A stretch of 64,000 nucleotides of DNA, from the NCBI GenBank assembly GCA_011050675.1, contig DRFI01000016.1, forward strand, positions 59,932 to 123,931. The letters are read 5' to 3'. A program made the translations under genes and the position numbers. This document shows, in pieces, positions 25,168 to 34,359 of the stretch. Source of the DNA: Maribacter sp. GTDB taxonomy: Bacteria; Bacteroidota; Bacteroidia; Flavobacteriales; Flavobacteriaceae. Position 1 is the stretch's first letter. Every line of letters starts with the position of its first letter. A model generated the notes under the pieces. The model saw nothing but the letters and a program-made list of their open reading frames with translations, was not told the DNA's origin and did no database searches.

Positions 25168-27024
25168 TCATTCTAATTTTTCTACACTAACAAAATACGC
25201 TCCCAAGGTTTCTTGATCATCTAATGTAAACCAAGTTTGAAGATCTGTTTCTCCTTTGGTCAAATCAATAGTAAATTCAGCATATTCTTGCGTGGGATCT
25301 ACCTCTATTTCTTTATCTACATTTTGCACTTTTAATCTTGCCTTTGTAATAGGTAAAGATTTTCCAGGTTTACTTGCAGACACACTTGTACCTTCTTTTG
25401 CTGGTCTTATTGCTGCTTCGGCATTTAATGCCAAATGTGTTTCTTCTGGCCATCTTCTAAGTTTAACCGAATATGTACCTGCTTCCACCACTTTCAAAGC
25501 CCAATACCCATTGTCCATATATCCCGTACGAATATGTCTTTGGTGCCACGGACTATCACCATCTGTATGCCAATCATGGCAATATAACTTCGCAGGATTT
25601 TCTTTTTCATGACCAACATAAATTCTAGGTAAGTCATCATAACCTGGAAGCAAATCTTTCCACCAATCATTATAAGCTTCTTTGAACTCCGCAATTTTTT
25701 CTGGATGATCTTGGGCAATATTTTTCCGCTGCTCTGGATCAGTTGCTAAATTATATAACTCGGTACTATCTACCAATCGCCATTTTCCTTGCATTAAAGA
25801 AGTTCTGCGCCATGGTTCTGGAACCTCGGTACGTTGAGAATTGGTGATGACAATTCTATCATCAAAGTCGTTGATCTCTTCATTAATGAGCGGAAGTAAA
25901 CTTTTACCATCGAAGTTAATATCTAAATCTACTTTAAGATTACACATTTCTACCAAGGTAGGTAATACATCAAAATGGGCAGTTAGTTCATCAATATCTT
26001 TCCCAACTGTTATACCACCATTTTTCCAATGAATAAATAATGGTACTCGGTGCCCACCTTCATACTTACTTGCCTTAACCCCACGCATACCAGCATTGTA
26101 GCCCTTCTTGATAAAACCGTCTAATCTATGACCATCGGTTTTAGCACCTTGAGCCGTACCGTTATCCGTTGTAAAAATCAATATGGTATTATCCATGATT
26201 TTAGACTTTTCTAGATAAGTAACAAGCTTGCCTACATTCTCATCGATATTCGCAATCATACCATAAAAGGCAGGCAGAGGAATACTATCATTATTCTTGT
26301 AAGGCTCAATATATTTATCCGCTACAAAATAAGGTGAGTGAGCTGTATTTGTTGGCAGATAGCAAAAAAATGGTTGGTCCTTATTTTTTTCAATATGTTT
26401 AATAGCTTCATTAAACCAAATATCTGTGCTATAACCTTCAAATCTTTTAAGCTCACCATTATGAACATACATATCGTCAAAATAATCGTTATCCCAATAG
26501 TCCATTGTTTGCTCCATACCGCCACCACCGTGAGATAAAACTTCGTCAAAACCTTTGTCTTGTGGTCTAAAAGGATAATTATCCCCTAAATGCCATTTCC
26601 CGAACATGGAGGTTGAATATCCGTTGTCCTTGAAAATTTGAGCCATAGTCGTTTCTGTTTCCAATAACATGGACCTACCGTTTATGGTATGCCAAACACC
26701 TGCCCTATTTGCATTATGACCTGTTAATAGTGCAGCCCTTGTTGGTGCGCAAGTAGGATTTACGTGATAATCTGTAAATCTTGCACTTTGGGAATGAAGC
26801 TTGTCTAAATTAGGTGTTTTAATATATGGATTACCCAATGCGGCAATATCACCGTAGCCTTGATCATCTACCAATATTAATATAACATTGGGTTTACTCT
26901 TTTTATCTATAGTGATTTGCTTTTTCTCCTGACATGAGAACAACAAAGATGATATTAAAATAAGTAGTGATACAGAAAAATAATTATGGTTTCTGAAGGT
27001 TGATTTTGTTGCTGTTAAAAACAT
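25168..27024 (-). CDS. Sulfatase (formylglycine type, S1), lipoprotein, C-terminal extension
   Basis: The 618-residue protein has a lipoprotein signal (lipobox near SCQ, Cys31) and the N-terminal LVDDQGYGD calcium-site motif. Cys92 in TCAPTRAALLTG is the residue converted to formylglycine by a sulfatase-maturing enzyme, none of which is encoded here. It removes sulfate esters from sugar residues. The C-terminal about 120 residues (after YVGHEKEN) form an extra beta-rich domain seen in arylsulfatase A-like marine enzymes. Regiospecificity cannot be read from sequence. It is one of three sulfatases in this operon. Confidence 0.88.
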   Translation of the reverse strand: MFLTATKSTFRNHNYFSVSLLILISSLLFSCQEKKQITIDKKSKPNVILILVDDQGYGDIAALGNPYIKTPNLDKLHSQSARFTDYHVNPTCAPTRAALLTGHNANRAGVWHTINGRSMLLETETTMAQIFKDNGYSTSMFGKWHLGDNYPFRPQDKGFDEVLSHGGGGMEQTMDYWDNDYFDDMYVHNGELKRFEGYSTDIWFNEAIKHIEKNKDQPFFCYLPTNTAHSPYFVADKYIEPYKNNDSIPLPAFYGMIANIDENVGKLVTYLEKSKIMDNTILIFTTDNGTAQGAKTDGHRLDGFIKKGYNAGMRGVKASKYEGGHRVPLFIHWKNGGITVGKDIDELTAHFDVLPTLVEMCNLKVDLDINFDGKSLLPLINEEINDFDDRIVITNSQRTEVPEPWRRTSLMQGKWRLVDSTELYNLATDPEQRKNIAQDHPEKIAEFKEAYNDWWKDLLPGYDDLPRIYVGHEKENPAKLYCHDWHTDGDSPWHQRHIRTGYMDNGYWALKVVEAGTYSVKLRRWPEETHLALNAEAAIRPAKEGTSVSASKPGKSLPITKARLKVQNVDKEIEVDPTQEYAEFTIDLTKGETDLQTWFTLDDQETLGAYFVSVEKLE

Positions 27025-27081
27025 AGGTTTATAATTGTTTTTATTCTTTAATTAGTTTCATACGAGGGATAAATTATCCGC

Positions 27082-28536
27082 TTAATCTTTTAAAATTTCT
27101 TTGAAGAACAGATGATTATTCTGTCCCTCATCTAATACCTTACCTGCCGTTATACCTTTACAGTTACTACTATTATCATCTAGCACTACAGGGTACTTTG
27201 TTAAGTTGTGCAGTAAAATATTCGAAGCAGAATAATTTTCATCTTTTGCAAGCAAACCAATGGTTCGGTTATCGCCACCAATATTAATCTTAAGGTTTTG
27301 ATCTGGATTAGGATTCGCACTTTTAAGCGTAATTTTGTGGTTACTTCCAATTATTATAGCCGCATGACCACTACCATTATAAGATTTCCCCTCATAAGGC
27401 AATAGGGTAATTTCCGCACTCATACCACTATCGGTAATATAATCTACACCCAATGCTGGTCCATACTGTGTATCGGCATAGCTGTCTACAATATCACCAG
27501 AGCCAATGCAAAACCCTCTTTCGCAACCTATAACTGTTGTTCCACTTACATATTTAGTTCCTGTGGCATGTGTCAACGTTACCCCAGCCCTCATATTTTT
27601 TACCGTACAATTTAGTATAGTGGGGTTAGACGTTCCTCTAATATATTCTACCCCATCTATGACCGTTTCACCACCATTGTATGCCCTAATGCCACCTTCT
27701 CCAAGACTCATCATGTACCCCTTAGGAAGTTTATAATCGAAATAGGTCATAAAATTAACCTTGTCCGCATCTGACCCTGTTCCTGCTTCAGCTAACATAT
27801 CATCAGATGAACGCATTGTGCCTTCAATGTAGCAACCCTCTATCAATGGTTTATCTGCAGCTTGCATAAAAAGTGCATGCCCGTAAGAACGATGGATTAT
27901 TGTACAATTCTTAACATGATTTTTATACCCGCGAACCAAAAATGCAGAATGTTTATAGTGTGGTATAACATTTTTGCCACCTTTCCCAAAAGCTTCTCCA
28001 TATCCATACGGATATGATCCTTTAGTACTAATATGAAAACCTTCAATTCTATTATTTGCACCATCCATAACAATATTGCAAGCTCTTCTTTTAGGATAGT
28101 CATTTACCGAACCCACGTCTGCCATGGTAAGGTTCTTAATCACATTGTTATTTCCCGTTACTTGAATTTCATAAAACTCATCATAATCGCCATACACCGT
28201 TAAAACTTTTGTTTCTACATGTAGGTTAACATCAGTAAAATCATAAGTGCTACTATTACCTGAAAACAGCAACAGCACCAAAGCTTTGTGCTTATCTATA
28301 TCTGTCTCTGATTTGAATTTACCATTGCGTATATCTTCTGTGGTTATAGTATACGTTCCTGGCTTTAAAACTACCTCAACACCATCTTGCTGCAAATACG
28401 GAAATAATTCTTCTAAAGAATTTACCTTAGTTTGTGCAGATACCGTATAACTTGTAAAGAGCACACAAGCTATCAACATAACCTTTATATTCATTATTAA
28501 AATTTTACTATTCATTTCTTGATTTTTTAATATCAT
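27082..28536 (-). CDS. Exported right-handed beta-helix protein, possible lyase or glycoside hydrolase
   Basis: The 484-residue protein has a signal peptide ending at VSAQ; the best start may be Met15 or Met20, because the first Met gives a long polar lead. The body is a parallel beta-helix with repeating N-V-I-K-N-L and H-V-K-N-C-T turns (PLIEGCYIEG, PTILNCTVKN). Conserved charged residues cluster around RSSDDMLAEAGTGSD and YGYGEAFGKGGKN, but I cannot assign a CAZy family. It is embedded between two sulfatase genes, so a periplasmic role in glycan breakdown is likely. Confidence 0.65.
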   Translation of the reverse strand: MILKNQEMNSKILIMNIKVMLIACVLFTSYTVSAQTKVNSLEELFPYLQQDGVEVVLKPGTYTITTEDIRNGKFKSETDIDKHKALVLLLFSGNSSTYDFTDVNLHVETKVLTVYGDYDEFYEIQVTGNNNVIKNLTMADVGSVNDYPKRRACNIVMDGANNRIEGFHISTKGSYPYGYGEAFGKGGKNVIPHYKHSAFLVRGYKNHVKNCTIIHRSYGHALFMQAADKPLIEGCYIEGTMRSSDDMLAEAGTGSDADKVNFMTYFDYKLPKGYMMSLGEGGIRAYNGGETVIDGVEYIRGTSNPTILNCTVKNMRAGVTLTHATGTKYVSGTTVIGCERGFCIGSGDIVDSYADTQYGPALGVDYITDSGMSAEITLLPYEGKSYNGSGHAAIIIGSNHKITLKSANPNPDQNLKINIGGDNRTIGLLAKDENYSASNILLHNLTKYPVVLDDNSSNCKGITAGKVLDEGQNNHLFFKEILKD

Positions 28537-28602
28537 AATGATTACTATAGGTTTACCTACAACATAATTTCTATTACATTAAAATTGGTTTAATTCCATC
28601 AT

Positions 28603-30060
28603 TTACTCGGATTTCACCCATATGTGGCTACCTTCTAAAAGTGAATTATATTCGGTTTTCAAAAGCGATTTCATTTCAATAAATAATTCAGGTTTCTCAT
28701 CAATTAGATTAACAGATTCAGCTTGATCTTCCATTAAGTTATATAGTTCAAAGTCTGTTAATTGACTTGACTTTATCAATGTTTCATTGCCTTTGTAAAC
28801 ATTCATTATCTGAGGCAAATATTCGCCCTTGTTCTTGAGACGTGCCAATATCTTATAATCTCCATGACGCATTACAACCTTGTGCTCGTTAAGGGCATTA
28901 TAGAAACCCCATAATAATGGTTTAGACCTTTTAAACTCTCCTGTTTGTAGTAATGGAAGAAAAGATTCACCATCTAATTCTCTATTAGGTAATTGTGCTC
29001 CTGTAATTTCTGCAAGTGTTGGTAAAAAGTCTAATGCTGAAACAACGGCATCCGTAGTTCCATTAAACGTTGGTTTTCCTATCCAATTAACTATTCCCGG
29101 TACACGAATACCAGCTTCTGTTGTCCAAAGTTTTCTCCCCTTTAATCCTCCTGTTTGACCAAAAGTTCGTTTAGCACCAGGGTAGCGTGTAAATGTTTCC
29201 GGACCATTGTCAGAAGTAAAAATTACAATTGTATTATCATCTCCATTTTCTTTTAAATAATCCAACATTCTACCAACTGCCTTATCTACATTGGCAACAT
29301 TTGCAAAAAACTCTGCTTCTGCCAATCCGTTAGAATATGGTAAATACTCTTGAACCAAATCTTCAGGTGAAGCAACTGGCTCATGCGGTTCATGAAAAGT
29401 TACTTGAAGATAAAAAGGGTTATCCCCTTTTTTGTCTTTTAACCAATTAATAGCTTCATCTACAACAATCTGGCAACTAAATCCATCAATTTCCCCGACT
29501 TTTTCGCCATTTCTTACAAAATTAGCCGGATTTTCATGTGTTGGTCTTGCGTTGTTATGTGTTGCAAACCAGTGGTCAAATCCAAAATAATCTGGTTGTG
29601 GTTGTGCAGGATTATTAAACAAAGAGCTGCAATGCCATTTGCCTACCAATGCGGTTTCATAACCTACCGTTTTTAACATTGCAGGTAATGTTTCCTCCCC
29701 TTTTTGCAAATGCACCTGATTACGTAAATCCTCACTTTTTTTGGGACTCGGAATAAAGTCATATACTCCGGCTCTATTTGGACTACGCCCAGTAAGCAAC
29801 CCTACACGGGAGGGGGAACAAACCGGTGCTGCAGAATAAAAATTCGTCATTTTTATTCCGGTTTCGGCAAGCTTATCTATGTTTGGTGTTTTTATAAATG
29901 GGTGTCCATAAGATGATAAATCTCCATACCCTAAGTCATCACATAAAAATATAATGATATTAGGCTGCTCGGTTATTTTCGCCTGTTGCGCAAAGCCATT
30001 TATTACGTTCAAAAAAAGAATCGTGAAAATGGTTACTCTAATTATAGTCCTTTCTTTCAT
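28603..30060 (-). CDS. Sulfatase (formylglycine type, S1), periplasmic
   Basis: The 485-residue protein has a cleavable signal peptide (about 1-24, NGFAQ). FLCDDLGYGD gives the metal-binding Asp pair, and Cys81 in CSPSRVGLLTGR is the formylglycine site. It belongs to the arylsulfatase A-like branch (SSYGHPFIKTPNIDKLA; TSDNGPET). The gene follows its upstream sulfatase neighbour by 9 bases. Substrate and regiospecificity unknown, though the operon predicts sulfated fucose or sulfated uronate/amino-sugar oligosaccharides. Confidence 0.88.
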   Translation of the reverse strand: MKERTIIRVTIFTILFLNVINGFAQQAKITEQPNIIIFLCDDLGYGDLSSYGHPFIKTPNIDKLAETGIKMTNFYSAAPVCSPSRVGLLTGRSPNRAGVYDFIPSPKKSEDLRNQVHLQKGEETLPAMLKTVGYETALVGKWHCSSLFNNPAQPQPDYFGFDHWFATHNNARPTHENPANFVRNGEKVGEIDGFSCQIVVDEAINWLKDKKGDNPFYLQVTFHEPHEPVASPEDLVQEYLPYSNGLAEAEFFANVANVDKAVGRMLDYLKENGDDNTIVIFTSDNGPETFTRYPGAKRTFGQTGGLKGRKLWTTEAGIRVPGIVNWIGKPTFNGTTDAVVSALDFLPTLAEITGAQLPNRELDGESFLPLLQTGEFKRSKPLLWGFYNALNEHKVVMRHGDYKILARLKNKGEYLPQIMNVYKGNETLIKSSQLTDFELYNLMEDQAESVNLIDEKPELFIEMKSLLKTEYNSLLEGSHIWVKSE

Positions 30061-30069
30061 AATGCATTC

Positions 30070-31545
30070 TTATTCTGTTTGTTGATTCCACAATCTAAAA
30101 GGATCCTCATAGGTTTCCATTTCTTCTAAAAGCAACTCCTCCATTTCTGCCAGCTTATCGGCATACATTGGGTTTTCAGCTAAATCATTGAGCATTTCTG
30201 AAGATTGACCATGTTGAAATATGTATTCATTTGGGTTTTCGGCTATATTGAACAATTGAGTTTCTTGTACCTTCCCGTCCAACACATCATACTTGATCAA
30301 CTTCCAATCTCCTTTTTTAACTGTACGGATACCCGGAGTAGAGCCACCTGCATAAACACCATACATTACCTCCCTCAAACTTTCTTGTTCACCCATAAGT
30401 ACAGGCTTAAAGCTTTTACCTTGTACAGTTTCAGGAATTTCTATACCAGCAAGATCACAAAGTGTAGGTAATACATCAGACAAGTAAATATTACCTTTTA
30501 CACGCTGATTAGCTTTTATACCCGGACCTTTAACTATTAATGGTACTCTCCATGAGTGTTCGTACAAGTTCTGTTTGCCCATTAAGCCGTGGCGTCCTAC
30601 AGCAATACCGTGATCAGATGTATAAATAACATAAGTATTATCTAACTCGCCCATAGCCTCTAGCTTACTCAAAACTTTATTTAGCTGAGCATCTATATTT
30701 TCCGTACAGGCATACTCTCTTCCAATCTCATTCCTTACCGTAATTTCATCTCTGTTTTTCCAGACTCCACTAACATTTTCTTCATCTCGTAGTTCTAAAT
30801 GACCATGATGAAAAGGATGTTTATTTAAATAATTATCTGGTAGTGGCGGTTGCTTTTCATTAGCGGGCGGAAGACTATATTTATCGGTATGGTTTGTTGC
30901 TCCATATTTCTCCAATAATTCTGGAGTACCGTTTCTAATATCATGCGGATGAGAAAATCCGAAGTAAATAAAGAACGGATCTTCTTCTTTTACCGCACTT
31001 CTATCATCTAAATAAGAAAGCACCTGTTCTGCATGCCATGCGCTACCTGATTCTTCTGTCCCTCCTCTCTTAGTAGCATCTTTAACCACCGTAAACTGTT
31101 TATTTGCTGCAGGATACGAATTACCAACTTTACACGTACGCATGGTATTATACCCTGCCCTATTAAAGACAGCTCCTATAGTATTATCTTCTAAGTTTTC
31201 TGGTGCCGTAGGGTTCACATAACCTTGCATAGATGGTAAGCTCCAAACCGTTCTACCACTCATAATCATGTGTCTAGACGGTGTACAGACTGCACCCACC
31301 ATAGCTCCCATATGCCTTGCGCTTTCTACTACCATACCATCATTAGCCAACTTGGTAATTGTTGGTGCATCTAAGGTTGAAGTGGAATCATAAAATTTGA
31401 AATCGAACGGCGATTGGTCATCAACCAGTACAAATAAAAAGTTAGGACGCTTTTGTTCTTTTGGTTCTTCTACTTTCTTATTCTCTTTACAGCCAAATAA
31501 TGTTATCACTATTAAACTACCTAGAAATATGTATTTTTTTCTCAT
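30070..31545 (-). CDS. Sulfatase (formylglycine type, S1), lipoprotein
   Basis: The 491-residue protein has a lipoprotein signal (TLFGC, Cys19). LVDDQSPFDF gives the metal site, and Cys87 in CTPSRHMIMSGR is the formylglycine residue. Its sequence differs clearly from the other two sulfatases (for example GHPHDIRNG-type GFSHPHDIRNG and SDHGIAVGRHGLMGKQNLYEH), so it probably belongs to a different subfamily and acts on another position. It begins 3 bases after the upstream lyase-like gene. Confidence 0.88.
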   Translation of the reverse strand: MRKKYIFLGSLIVITLFGCKENKKVEEPKEQKRPNFLFVLVDDQSPFDFKFYDSTSTLDAPTITKLANDGMVVESARHMGAMVGAVCTPSRHMIMSGRTVWSLPSMQGYVNPTAPENLEDNTIGAVFNRAGYNTMRTCKVGNSYPAANKQFTVVKDATKRGGTEESGSAWHAEQVLSYLDDRSAVKEEDPFFIYFGFSHPHDIRNGTPELLEKYGATNHTDKYSLPPANEKQPPLPDNYLNKHPFHHGHLELRDEENVSGVWKNRDEITVRNEIGREYACTENIDAQLNKVLSKLEAMGELDNTYVIYTSDHGIAVGRHGLMGKQNLYEHSWRVPLIVKGPGIKANQRVKGNIYLSDVLPTLCDLAGIEIPETVQGKSFKPVLMGEQESLREVMYGVYAGGSTPGIRTVKKGDWKLIKYDVLDGKVQETQLFNIAENPNEYIFQHGQSSEMLNDLAENPMYADKLAEMEELLLEEMETYEDPFRLWNQQTE

Positions 31546-31548
31546 GAT

Positions 31549-34359
31549 TTAGTTTATTGAAATTACCCTTAGATCACCTGCCTTAAATTCTTGTTCTTTA
31601 TTATTGTGAGATATGGTCACCTCAACCTCGTTATGCAACCATAATTCACCATTTTTTTCTTTTAATACTACATTACCTAATTCATTCGCCGAAACACTAA
31701 ATCCTTTAGCGGATACTTCTTTTCCATTTCCTATAAAAATCACCCAATCTCGATTCATTTCATTGGCTATTAGCGTATAAGTAGCATCGCTAGACATCTC
31801 TTTATAGTTTACTTTTTGATGATTAGCCGATGAAAAAACAAAATCTTCACGACCAGATTTATGAGTAATATTTAGCCCCACAAATTCAGTATTTCCGTTT
31901 TCGTCATCAAAGCTTGAAATAGCTGCTATACTTTTTCCTTCTGCCGAAGTGAATGGTTCGTAAACCGATACAAAAGGTTTTTCCCATGCAGCACCATGCT
32001 GTCTTGCCGCGAAGGTTAAATAAGGTTCTTTATCTACTTTGTATGGTATACCATGATTTCCTCTAAAGGCTTTGTTGGGAGGTGATTTTATAGAAAAAAC
32101 CTCGCGTCCCTCTGTACCTTTCATCCATAGATTCATAAATACATCATCTTCCCCTTCGGGCATATCAATCTTCCATTCTGCTTGGTAGTCCTCTTCTAAC
32201 TTAACCGATTTTTTATCCCACATATAATCCAACGCATATAGATGTCCGCCTGCAAATGCCATTTCTTCACTAGGCATTAATTTTAACGGGTTACCATCGG
32301 TATCCATTACACTCATAGTTTGACCTAGATTATGATAGTAATAATCATGGAATTTATCTCCTGCTCGTTGTTTTTTTGAACGGAAAACATCAATGTAATA
32401 CCCTGTTGTTTCTCCTGTTTTTACAATACTGACTAAACGAGATTGATCACTACGGGTTTCCGGTTCTAAGAAGAAAACATCCGAATAGGTGATATCTGAA
32501 TAAAACCCTTTTTTCTGCTCAGATTTAGGATACTCGCCCATAACATCAAAAGCATGGTAGCTCAACATTTCAGTATATGATGAAGCTCCGTCTACCATAA
32601 CCGTATTATGTGCCGGAAACTGAGAGTAATATTCCAAATATATTGGCTCAAGATAATTGGCGCCCTTTCCTGGGTCTGCACCTTGAACAAAGCCTTTTCC
32701 ATACAATTCCATATTTATACCATTGGCATGCATATGATTACCTAAAGAGCCGTTTAAAGAGACCATCATACCATCTTTACCGGTTCCCATTCGCTGTACA
32801 TGCCAACTAACATTTGGGGCATTAAAGGTTTGTGTGATATAATCTTTTAAATCATGCTGTTTATATTTGGGATTCAATGACAAAGGTTTACTTGCAAAAA
32901 AAGAAGAGATGCTTTTTGACTTTGTACCTCTATCTTTCCCTGACTGTTCAGCATCATCCGCAAATAAGCGATATAATCCAGTAAACTCATTTTCTAAATC
33001 ATCATCCCCATTTTTTTGGGCAATCCTAATCATATCTCCTATTGCCTCTGTACTTATTGGTCCATAATATGAATCGCCAAATGCAACTATCTGATTGTTA
33101 GGAAACAGATACTGTGGCATCATTTTTACAGCTTTACTCATTACCGGAGTGTACGGTAGAATATTGTGATCAAATGTATTGTCAAAGTCTCTAATGAAAT
33201 GAGTAAGACTACTAGTAACGCCAAGCGAATAACTAGGGCATTCATTCCATACCCCATTGCTTTTATCATAACCGTAATCTATAAACTTAGATAACGACCA
33301 TTGCCTTGCCGAGGTAACGTTTAAAATGTAATCAATGTAGTACTCACGCCCTTTTTTATCTTCATAATTTTCATTGTCTTGCAACACCATTGCCGCTTTT
33401 AAAATGATGTTTGCTTGATGAAGATTCCAATTGTTCTGTGGCACTCCATTTTTAATTACCTGATCTGTCCATCTTTTAATGGTCTTGTCATACATCGCAA
33501 TATTTTCTGGATGATTTGATTCTATGTAACCATGTAAAAAATCATATAAAATGGATACTTCTCTCAAAGCTTTTTCGTGTATAACTTGAAAATGTGTAAA
33601 ACCTACAAGAGTTTGTATATGCCCATTCAATAAATCTATAGGTTCGCTACGGTAAGACATACCCTCCATATAGGTGTGAAAAATATCATAGGCGAATTTT
33701 GAAAAACGTTCATCATTTTCTAACCAGTACAGAAATGCCGCATCTCTAGCCAGACCAATTATATCTTCATTAATAGAAACAATTATATTTCCCGTTTTAG
33801 AAGGCTCTGCCCACTCGAATGGATGCCCTTCTTTTGTTTTATTCGGCAAATACAATCCTCTAGGGTCATCCATATAGGGTTGTATATCTTCTAATTTAGG
33901 CTTGGCATATGGTGTAGCAGAATTACGCGAACCTGTAAACCTAACAGTAGGCACAGGCGCTTCTCCATCTGCATGGGAATAATCTACACCATTCACATAT
34001 ACATTGGTAGCTTTGGTTTTCCAGTACATCTGTAAACGAGAAACCATCCATTCAGAATCTGAAACGTGGCGCTCCACATGATTATCAACTTTGTCATGAA
34101 GACCTTCTAAAACTTCTTTTGCCCAAGCTTCTTTTTTTATGGTTTTCTGTAAATCTTTTTTTTCTGAATTGGTGATATATATTCTTGGATATCCTTGCTC
34201 TAAATTTTCTGGCAACGGTATTTTTGAAGCATTCTGAGCGAATATATTAATAGTAAACAAACAGAAAAAAACTACTACACTGAATGTTCTAGTAATAATC
34301 CCTAAATAAATGTTAGTTCTTGTAACCATTTTAGCCTCTGGGTGTATATTTTTAATCAT
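31549..34359 (-). CDS. Heparinase II/III-type polysaccharide lyase
   Basis: The 936-residue protein has a signal peptide (ending near IFAQ; Met11 is an alternative start), an alpha/alpha toroid (about 60-480) and a C-terminal beta-sandwich. NNWNLHQANIILKA in the toroid, GNHMHANGINMELYG and PAHNTVMVDG are the catalytic-face and metal-site motifs of heparinase II/III-like enzymes. It should cleave uronate-containing chains by beta-elimination, producing the unsaturated ends used by GH88 and KduI/KduD. It is clearly paralogous to the 941-residue protein at 42360-45185. The PL family number cannot be assigned by eye. Confidence 0.82.
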   Translation of the reverse strand: MIKNIHPEAKMVTRTNIYLGIITRTFSVVVFFCLFTINIFAQNASKIPLPENLEQGYPRIYITNSEKKDLQKTIKKEAWAKEVLEGLHDKVDNHVERHVSDSEWMVSRLQMYWKTKATNVYVNGVDYSHADGEAPVPTVRFTGSRNSATPYAKPKLEDIQPYMDDPRGLYLPNKTKEGHPFEWAEPSKTGNIIVSINEDIIGLARDAAFLYWLENDERFSKFAYDIFHTYMEGMSYRSEPIDLLNGHIQTLVGFTHFQVIHEKALREVSILYDFLHGYIESNHPENIAMYDKTIKRWTDQVIKNGVPQNNWNLHQANIILKAAMVLQDNENYEDKKGREYYIDYILNVTSARQWSLSKFIDYGYDKSNGVWNECPSYSLGVTSSLTHFIRDFDNTFDHNILPYTPVMSKAVKMMPQYLFPNNQIVAFGDSYYGPISTEAIGDMIRIAQKNGDDDLENEFTGLYRLFADDAEQSGKDRGTKSKSISSFFASKPLSLNPKYKQHDLKDYITQTFNAPNVSWHVQRMGTGKDGMMVSLNGSLGNHMHANGINMELYGKGFVQGADPGKGANYLEPIYLEYYSQFPAHNTVMVDGASSYTEMLSYHAFDVMGEYPKSEQKKGFYSDITYSDVFFLEPETRSDQSRLVSIVKTGETTGYYIDVFRSKKQRAGDKFHDYYYHNLGQTMSVMDTDGNPLKLMPSEEMAFAGGHLYALDYMWDKKSVKLEEDYQAEWKIDMPEGEDDVFMNLWMKGTEGREVFSIKSPPNKAFRGNHGIPYKVDKEPYLTFAARQHGAAWEKPFVSVYEPFTSAEGKSIAAISSFDDENGNTEFVGLNITHKSGREDFVFSSANHQKVNYKEMSSDATYTLIANEMNRDWVIFIGNGKEVSAKGFSVSANELGNVVLKEKNGELWLHNEVEVTISHNNKEQEFKAGDLRVISIN